Assembly (NCBI RefSeq): GCF_005217525.1
Contig: NZ_PNXQ01000014.1
Coordinates: 140,717 to 204,716 of the forward strand
Length of the DNA stretch: 64,000 bases
Source: Paenibacillus terrae
GTDB taxonomy: Bacteria; Bacillota; Bacilli; Paenibacillales; Paenibacillaceae
Direction of reading: 5' to 3'
Shown: piece after piece, positions 59,356 to 64,000 of the stretch
Position numbering within the stretch: the stretch's first letter is position 1
Layout: every line of letters begins with the position of its first letter
The notes under the pieces: generated by a model
What the model was told of the DNA's origin: nothing
Databases searched by the model: none
The model's input: the letters and a program-made list of their open reading frames with translations, nothing else
Program-made: the position numbers and the translations under genes

Positions 59356-60458
59356 CCATGGCGTGTATCACCTGATTTCGAATCAGAATGTCGGAAGCTG
59401 GAGCGAGGACGCGAGGAACGAAAGGGTCCGCCACGTCCTGCCATGATCAGCTTGCCCACCCACACCAGACTAAGCATCCCGAAGATGGGGTATAGAACAG
59501 ACAGCAGTGAGCTGAAACCAAACTGACTGATTAAAAAACATGTGAGCATAATGAATAGTGTGATGAGCCTGGGCGAAATTTGGATATGCTGGCGGATTTG
59601 CAGACTGACACCGTAAATGTCGGCCACGAAGGTACTGAAAATTTCCATGAAAATGAGAAAAATATAAATGATTTCGACCAAGGCCCCCAGACGGTAAGCA
59701 ATGCTTCCCATCGGGATCTCAAATTGCCGAATTCCCGGCATATGTGCCGACATGGCAAAGTGAGCAGACATCAGCATGAACCCGACGCCGATCCCGCCCA
59801 AAATCCCGCCCCAGCGGATCGTTTTGCGGGAGAAGGTTTGGCTGCCGAGTGGTACAAGCACAGCTTGGGCCATTGCCAGATTGAAGGAAGTATACAGCAG
59901 CGGAGAAATCCATGCTCGCAGCATGTTATGATCGGACGTATTTGTAATAAAGCTCTGCGGGTTTGGCATGGAAAGTGTACTGTGAATGAGCAGGATAGAC
60001 ATAATCATCATCATAGGGACAACAATGGTGTTCATATGCAGGATAGCCTTGATGCCTTTACTTAGGAGCAGATACGTTCCAATGAGTGTAATGAGCAGTC
60101 CAGTCTGGTAATGCAGGTGAAGGCGTTCCACGAAAACGGAGCCGGCGCCTGCCAGCATGACGCTGTTGACGCAGATTAATACAATGAGCGTGAACCAACT
60201 GATCCATTTTCCAACTTTGGTTCCAAAAAGGTGTCTGTTCAGATCCTCATAGGACCGGGCCGAAATATCATGAGCGATCAGCATCATTTTCGTACCCAAC
60301 CATACAAATATGAGTGTGGACAGCATGATGGTGAGTGTAGCCCAACGTCCATACTGTGTAAAGAACTGTAATATTTCTTGTCCGGTAGCAAATCCGGCAC
60401 CGACGACTGTTCCGATGTATGTAAAAGCAATCTGCAAAACATGAATATTACGTTTCAT
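59352..60458 (-). CDS. YkvI-like integral membrane protein
   Basis: This 368-residue protein has about ten membrane helices, an N-terminal QIAFTYIGTVVGAGFATGQE reminiscent of amino acid/Na+ symporter unwound-helix motifs, and QAVLVPLGSQTFSRKTIRWG in the middle. The C-terminal tail is Arg/Ser-rich (GRGGPFRSSRPRSSFRHSDS). The layout matches B. subtilis YkvI and the spore-germination/branched-chain permease-like APC superfamily. The substrate is unknown. ATG 60458 is preceded by GCAAGGAGGGACTGGGG. The gene ends in a stop codon interlocked with that of the convergent glycosyltransferase. Confidence 0.82.
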   Translation of the reverse strand: MKRNIHVLQIAFTYIGTVVGAGFATGQEILQFFTQYGRWATLTIMLSTLIFVWLGTKMMLIAHDISARSYEDLNRHLFGTKVGKWISWFTLIVLICVNSVMLAGAGSVFVERLHLHYQTGLLITLIGTYLLLSKGIKAILHMNTIVVPMMMIMSILLIHSTLSMPNPQSFITNTSDHNMLRAWISPLLYTSFNLAMAQAVLVPLGSQTFSRKTIRWGGILGGIGVGFMLMSAHFAMSAHMPGIRQFEIPMGSIAYRLGALVEIIYIFLIFMEIFSTFVADIYGVSLQIRQHIQISPRLITLFIMLTCFLISQFGFSSLLSVLYPIFGMLSLVWVGKLIMAGRGGPFRSSRPRSSFRHSDSKSGDTRHG

Positions 60459-60599
60459 CCCCAGTCCCTCCTTGCCTGCTTGAATAACGCTGTAGCGAGC
60501 ATATAATACAAACTATGTTTAACTGAAATGGGACATGACTCGATGAGACTGAAAATAATTATAGTGAGTTTAACGAATAGCTTGACGGGAGCGTAATTT

Positions 60600-61205
60600 A
60601 TGGGTCAAATCCTTGCATGGATACTGGAATACGGATATTTGGCAATGTTCGGCTTGCTTGCCCTTGGAGTAGCTGGTATGCCGATCCCCGACGAAGTGCT
60701 GATGATCGCCTTCGGTGGGCTCGTGTCACAAGGACACTACAACTTTATTGCTGCGCTGGCGGTTACATTTTCCGGAAGTATGACGGGCATGATGGTAAGC
60801 TACACGCTAGGTCGTCTGCTGGGTAAGCCGCTGTTGTACCGATACGGTAAATGGGTGAGGCTTACACCCTCAAGAATCGCCTCTTCTGAAAATTGGTTCG
60901 GGCGCTATGGCACCTGGGGGATACTGTTCGGTTATTTTGTTCCCGGCTTGAGACATGTGTCCTCATATCTGGCAGGTACAACCCGTCTAGGTGTTTTTCG
61001 CTATATCATTTATGCATCAGCAGGAGCACTGCTGTGGTGCAGTACGTTTCTGGGGATTGGACATGCGGTGGGTATGCGCTGGGAACAGGTCGCAAGGCTG
61101 ATGGAAAAGGTGACGCATCGGGTAGGGCTGGCGGTTATTCTTCTGATTATTTTGGGAGGAATCGTCGCGTGGTTTTGGAATAAGCGCAAAAAAAATGTCA
61201 CATGA
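60600..61205 (+). CDS. DedA family membrane protein
   Basis: This 201-residue protein has about five membrane segments and the DedA/SNARE-associated signatures: GVAGMPIPDEVLMIAFGGL, SMTGMMVSYTLGRLLGKPL, WFGRYGTWGILFGYFVPGLR and HVSSYLAGTTRLGVFRY. Recent work assigns DedA proteins (e.g. UptA, PetA) to flipping undecaprenyl phosphate or phosphatidylethanolamine across the membrane. Which lipid this one moves is not evident. The start is ATG 60600. The ribosome binding site GACGGGAG is 10 bases away. xpt follows on the same strand after 86 bases. Confidence 0.9.
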   Translation: MGQILAWILEYGYLAMFGLLALGVAGMPIPDEVLMIAFGGLVSQGHYNFIAALAVTFSGSMTGMMVSYTLGRLLGKPLLYRYGKWVRLTPSRIASSENWFGRYGTWGILFGYFVPGLRHVSSYLAGTTRLGVFRYIIYASAGALLWCSTFLGIGHAVGMRWEQVARLMEKVTHRVGLAVILLIILGGIVAWFWNKRKKNVT

Positions 61206-61291
61206 CCGTATCGGAAAGCAAGCTATGGCTTGAAAGCGTCAGGTGATGTATGGTACTTTTACCGCATAGGATTGCCGTGGGAGGTCATGGA

Positions 61292-61864
61292 ATGGAAGTA
61301 TTAAAGGAACGAATTTTAAAAGAAGGCGTCGTTGCGTCGGATCAGGTGTTGAAGCTGGATGGTTTACTTAATCACCAGGTGGATCCGGAGTTGACGATGG
61401 AAATGGGACGAGAGTTCGCAGTCCGTTTCCGGGAAGAGAATATTACGAGAGTGGTAACCGTGGAATCCTCAGGTATTGCCATAGGATTCGCAACCGCATT
61501 GGAGCTGGGTGTACCGCTGGTGTTTGCCCGCCGCAAAAAGACTTTATTGGCCGACCCGGACGCATTATGCGAACGTGTACCTTCCTTTACGAAAGGCATT
61601 GTCACGGACATTATGCTGTCCCGTCAATTTATTCATGAGCATGACCGTGTTCTGTTCATTGATGATATTATCGCCAATGGTGATGCTGCAAGAGGTATGG
61701 TCAAAATCATTCAACGCTCCGGTGCGGAGTTGGTCGGATTCGGGGTGGCCGTGGAAAAATGTTTCCAAGCCGGGGCGAGAACGATCCGTGAGCAGGGGAT
61801 ACGGGTAGAGTCGCTTGTCAGAATTTCATCGTTAACTGACGGCAAGATCGAGTTTGCCGAATAG
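61292..61864 (+). CDS. xpt: Xanthine phosphoribosyltransferase
   Basis: This 190-residue enzyme converts xanthine and PRPP to XMP for purine salvage. The PRPP-binding motif is DRVLFIDDIIANGDAARGM. VESSGIAIGFATALELGVPL and VFARRKKT are further family features. The length matches B. subtilis Xpt (194). The start ATG 61292 is seven bases after GGGAGG. The frame open to GTG 61250 is not supported. In B. subtilis xpt is followed by pbuX and preceded by a guanine riboswitch. Here neither is present, since DedA lies upstream and an unknown gene downstream. Confidence 0.93.
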   Translation: MEVLKERILKEGVVASDQVLKLDGLLNHQVDPELTMEMGREFAVRFREENITRVVTVESSGIAIGFATALELGVPLVFARRKKTLLADPDALCERVPSFTKGIVTDIMLSRQFIHEHDRVLFIDDIIANGDAARGMVKIIQRSGAELVGFGVAVEKCFQAGARTIREQGIRVESLVRISSLTDGKIEFAE

Positions 61865-61967
61865 TAACAATTCAGAAAACGCTGCTCCTTATTTCTAATA
61901 ATAACCTTTGCATGAGCTTCGATTTCGCTTATAATATAGATAAGGTTTTGGGAGAGGAGGCAGCAAC

Positions 61968-62312
61968 ATGGGGAAAGAGCAATTGACCGAACAGTTTTTT
62001 CTGGAAAAACTGGCAGCGGCTAAAGTACATTTTGAACGTGCCTTGGATTGTAAGCATACGGAATTTGACGATTTGTATCCCTATATGATTGAACATCCTC
62101 AGTTTTTTTGGTACAAACGCTATGTGGCCTGGTCTGAGTTGTTGACGTTGGTTAACTTATGCGAAGAATTGTCCTTCTCTTGGCAAGAAGAATTTACAGC
62201 CCACCAAGTGGAATACGTAGATCAGCGAGTGTTGTCTGCACAAGTGCTGGACTTCTGGTATGAGAAGAACGATACAAAAGAACATGATCACAGTGTAAAT
62301 CAGTCGGGATAA
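61968..62312 (+). CDS. Uncharacterised soluble protein
   Basis: This is a 114-residue, mostly helical protein starting MGKEQLTEQFFLEKLAAAKV, with aromatic-rich HPQFFWYKRYVAWSELLTLV in the middle and a polar C-terminus. Two Cys are present (residues 24 and 65). No family was recognised. GGGAGAGGAGGCAGCAAC before the ATG is a strong ribosome binding site, so it is very likely expressed. It is a single gene ended by a terminator at 62353. Confidence 0.62.
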   Translation: MGKEQLTEQFFLEKLAAAKVHFERALDCKHTEFDDLYPYMIEHPQFFWYKRYVAWSELLTLVNLCEELSFSWQEEFTAHQVEYVDQRVLSAQVLDFWYEKNDTKEHDHSVNQSG

Positions 62313-62352
62313 TTTGTCGCTCTGTTGGCAATCCATATAAGTAGTAAGCGGG

Positions 62353-62388
62353 AAGAGACCTAAATGATTTCGTTTAGGTCTCTTTTTA
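62353..62388 (+). terminator. Intrinsic terminator
   Basis: The perfect 12 bp stem AAGAGACCTAAA / TTTAGGTCTCTT with an eight-base loop is followed by TTTAAAC. Confidence 0.92.
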
Positions 62389-62452
62389 AACTTTTTAATG
62401 TTCATAAATGATAGCCACCGTGTTAGAAAAGATTGTATAAGGGGGGACAGGG

Positions 62453-62674
62453 ATGATTAATGATGAAGAATTAGACGCCTATCGGCTCTCCGGTGAGAAG
62501 GTGCGTGTTGTGCGGGATGGGCTGGAGTCTAACGATGTGGTTGGCATTGTACTGGCGTGGGACGAGGAACAGGTGCTTATCCGCCGCCAGAATCGGCGTG
62601 TGGTCAAGCTGGATCGCAGCTATACATATCAGCCTTTCAGCGAGCCGCGTTACAATCCGGTAGAACTGGATTAG
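62453..62674 (+). CDS. Uncharacterised small beta-rich protein
   Basis: This is a 73-residue charged protein with alternating short strands: KVRVVRDGLESNDVVGIVLA, EQVLIRRQNRRVVKLD and YTYQPFSEPRY. The pattern suggests an SH3-like or Hfq-like small barrel with a basic face (RRQNRR), possibly binding nucleic acid. That is inference. No family was recognised. AAGGGGGGACAGGG lies before the ATG. It stands alone, about 110 bases before the AhpD-like gene. Confidence 0.6.
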   Translation: MINDEELDAYRLSGEKVRVVRDGLESNDVVGIVLAWDEEQVLIRRQNRRVVKLDRSYTYQPFSEPRYNPVELD

Positions 62675-62785
62675 AGGCATGGGCTTCGGGTGAGCTCAGA
62701 TAAAATATTTTGGTGCTTCATCAGGCATACAGAAACTCCAAACCGGACACAGTAATGAAGTAGAACTCAACTTGAGAGGACGTGC

Positions 62786-63121
62786 GTGTCAATGACGGTT
62801 ATGGATGAAAAAATACATGCCTACAAGGATCAAATCAGCCATTTGGAAGATAAGTTGCCGGAGGTAGTTCATGCCTATCATCGTTTCACCGGAGAGTGCT
62901 TTCAAGCCGGGAGCTTAGACGAGAAAACCAAGCAACTGATTGCACTTGGCATTGGCTTATTTGCCAATAATGAGGTATGTACGTTTTATCATGTGGACGA
63001 GGCCCGATCCAAAGGAGCAAGTGATCAAGAGATTATGGAGACCATTGCTGTAGCTGCAGCGGTAGGCGGAGGACACGCTCTTAGCCAAGGGGTTACACGT
63101 GTACAGAAGGCACTGCAATAA
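62786..63121 (+). CDS. Carboxymuconolactone decarboxylase/AhpD-like protein
   Basis: This is a 111-residue helical protein of the CMD/AhpD-like family. SLDEKTKQLIALGIGLFANN, VCTFYHVDEARSKGASDQEI and TIAVAAAVGGGHALSQG are family segments. AhpD uses a C-x-x-C-x3-H site. Here only the second Cys of that pair is kept (NNEVCTFYH), so peroxidase reductase activity is doubtful. Many such single-Cys members are of unknown function. GTG 62786 is five bases after GAGAGGA. ATG 62792 is an equally plausible start. It is ended by the 63177-63223 hairpin. Confidence 0.85.
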   Translation: MSMTVMDEKIHAYKDQISHLEDKLPEVVHAYHRFTGECFQAGSLDEKTKQLIALGIGLFANNEVCTFYHVDEARSKGASDQEIMETIAVAAAVGGGHALSQGVTRVQKALQ

Positions 63122-63176
63122 AGCGAATTATTAATGAAGCTTCATACTCCTTTCATAGCGGGTATTGATGGATATG

Positions 63177-63223
63177 TAAAGAAGCTTCCGAGCACGGTTG
63201 GTGTCTGCGGAAGCTTCTTTAGT
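63177..63223. terminator. Bidirectional intrinsic terminator
   Basis: The stem TAAAGAAGCTTCCG / CGGAAGCTTCTTTA (14 bp) has an inner loop of 17 bases. It lies between the AhpD-like gene (+) and the gene ending at 63242 (-). Confidence 0.85.
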
Positions 63224-63241
63224 TTACGGACTGTGCGGGGA

Positions 63242-63781
63242 TTACGCACTTCCGCTTGCGGCAGAAGCAGCAGGGCGAAGCGATTTACGCTTATAGGCCG
63301 AGGAGGATGTAACCAGGCTTCGTTCAACAAACCGTAGGGGCTTGGAAGCTGAGCGGATGTTTGTTAACTCGGAACGTAAATTTTCGGGTAAAGGGAAGGA
63401 AGCTGTATGAGGCATAGAAGTAGGAAGCCCCAAATAGGCGCGCATACGTTCATACATTTCTTTGCGGAATGCAGGCATAGCCATACTGAACTGCTCTTTA
63501 TTTCCTTTACTTATATAGGTGGCGTGAACGCTTGAGTGGTTTTGTTGTATGTCCAAAACACGAATATGACATTTATTGAATTCATGTTTTATTTCAGATA
63601 GTAAGATTCCGGTACGATCTACTCCTGCGTTAACCATTTCGACATAAAGCTCAGGCGTTTTCAGCATACCGCTTTCTTCAAAAATAAGACTGTCCCGCTC
63701 AAATACCTTTCGAATAAAGATAAGGAGCAGATAACTTTTCACAAGAGACAATTCATTCTGAGTAGTAACTGAAGAGATCAT
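63242..63781 (-). CDS. Uncharacterised protein with promoter-overlapping operator
   Basis: This is a 179-residue protein. The N-terminal 120 residues look globular and alpha/beta (SLVKSYLLLIFIRKVFERDS, ELYVEMVNAGVDRTGILLSE, FSMAMPAFRKEMYERMRAYL). The last 40 residues are Ser/Arg/Ala-rich and probably disordered. There is one Cys, no membrane segment and no signal peptide. I do not recognise the family. ATG 63781 was chosen over 63787 because AAGGCGGTGA sits at a better distance. Its promoter carries an AGAAC-N4-GTTCT palindrome (see operator entry). Confidence 0.65.
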   Translation of the reverse strand: MISSVTTQNELSLVKSYLLLIFIRKVFERDSLIFEESGMLKTPELYVEMVNAGVDRTGILLSEIKHEFNKCHIRVLDIQQNHSSVHATYISKGNKEQFSMAMPAFRKEMYERMRAYLGLPTSMPHTASFPLPENLRSELTNIRSASKPLRFVERSLVTSSSAYKRKSLRPAASAASGSA

Positions 63782-63852
63782 AACCATTCACCGCCTTAGG
63801 AAAATGTGATGATAATCCATATCTGATTGAACGAAGAGAATAAGTGTTCTCA

Positions 63853-63866
63853 AGAACCTGTGTTCT
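63853..63866. promoter_or_regulatory. Operator-like palindrome AGAACCTGTGTTCT (LexA-box-like)
   Basis: A perfect AGAAC-N4-GTTCT dyad overlaps the predicted transcription start of the minus-strand gene. GAAC-N4-GTTC is the core of the Gram-positive LexA (DinR) box. The flanks here are A/T rather than the usual C/G. A second overlapping half-site (GTTCT-CA-AGAAC, 63846-63857) makes it a three-part array. Confidence 0.5.
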
Positions 63867-63867
63867 T

Positions 63868-63896
63868 ATTTTAGTGTATTATTCCTAATTTATCAA
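63868..63896 (-). promoter_or_regulatory. Promoter of the uncharacterised minus-strand gene
   Basis: On the minus strand TTGATA (63896-63891), 17 bases, then TAAAAT (63873-63868). The operator palindrome begins two bases after the -10 box. Confidence 0.6.
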
Positions 63897-63919
63897 GAGA
63901 GAATGAAAATATAAAAGGT

Positions 63920-63948
63920 TTGACTTCTTCTTATGAGCATGGTATGAT
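63920..63948 (+). promoter_or_regulatory. Sigma-A promoter of a transcript running off the window
   Basis: TTGACT (63920-63925), 17 bases, then TATGAT (63943-63948). The bases after it contain TTGTCG (63954-63959) and its complement CGACAA (63989-63994), with an inner AGAT/ATCT pairing. This suggests a structured leader for a gene beyond 64000. Confidence 0.65.
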
Positions 63949-64000
63949 CTATCTTGTCGCCAAGGGAGATTGATCTTTCGAGGACAAACGACAACATATA

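Noticed and set aside
61205..61291. Possible purine riboswitch upstream of xpt
   Set aside because: The interval is only 86 bases and contains none of the conserved loop or junction sequences of the purine aptamer, and no terminator hairpin.

Overview
The window looks like a stretch of chromosomal core genome from a low-to-mid GC Gram-positive spore-former, most likely Paenibacillus (P. polymyxa-like). The reasons are family content and order: LtaS-type lipoteichoic acid synthase, hemE-hemH-hemY of the coproporphyrin haem route, YtpB-type tetraprenyl-beta-curcumene synthase, YitT, YugP, YkvI, DUF1450, DUF3906, a GltC-like LysR regulator and RelQ, together with strong AGGAGG ribosome binding sites and frequent TTG starts. 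I assign the genus from protein resemblance only. I see no rRNA, tRNA, CRISPR array, insertion sequence or prophage.

Layout. 1-5 kb: an edge-truncated LysM/M14 peptidoglycan peptidase, small DUF1232-, HesB- and DUF1450-like genes, and LTA synthase on the minus strand. 5-8.4 kb: a THUMP-type rRNA methyltransferase, an O-methyltransferase and an MFS exporter. 8.6-12.1 kb: the hemEHY operon. 12.3-16.3 kb: CapA-like protein, glycerophosphodiesterase, FAH-family protein, DUF92 membrane protein and a broken TetR gene. 16.6-24.8 kb: ABC-F ATPase, aldo/keto reductase, LysR regulator, M42 peptidase, LapA-like protein, oligoendopeptidase F and two small unknowns. 24.9-33.5 kb: cold shock protein, two MATE exporters, terpene synthase, pfkA, DUF3906, a putative glycoside hydrolase and YitT. 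33.6-41 kb: DEAD-box helicase with a long leader, DUF624 protein, a candidate structured RNA, DUF1499-like protein, thiol peroxidase, rhomboid protease, GltC-like regulator, YugP-like protease and a MerR regulator. 41-47 kb: an amtB-DUF294-exonuclease cluster, a thioredoxin-like protein and citramalate synthase. 47-57 kb: DNA polymerase IV, ferredoxin, L,D-transpeptidase, a 48-residue membrane protein, pyrD-relQ-DUF309, a membrane thioredoxin, and two rRNA-modifying enzymes whose genes overlap. 57-64 kb: diguanylate cyclase, glycosyltransferase, YkvI, DedA, xpt, three small genes and an uncharacterised minus-strand gene with an operator-like palindrome on its promoter.

The functional groupings are haem synthesis, nitrogen acquisition, cell envelope work and RNA modification or translation. 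The nitrogen group is amtB flanked by two GlnR/TnrA-like boxes, with a nucleotidyltransferase-like and an exonuclease-like gene downstream. The envelope group comprises LTA synthase, M14 peptidase, CapA, L,D-transpeptidase and GT4. Most transcription units end in clear intrinsic terminators.

No large novel system is evident. The strongest unexplained signals are the promoter-to-terminator RNA at about 36507-36753, the paired nitrogen boxes at amtB, the palindrome at 63853-63866, and a signal-peptide-like N-terminal extension on oligoendopeptidase F.
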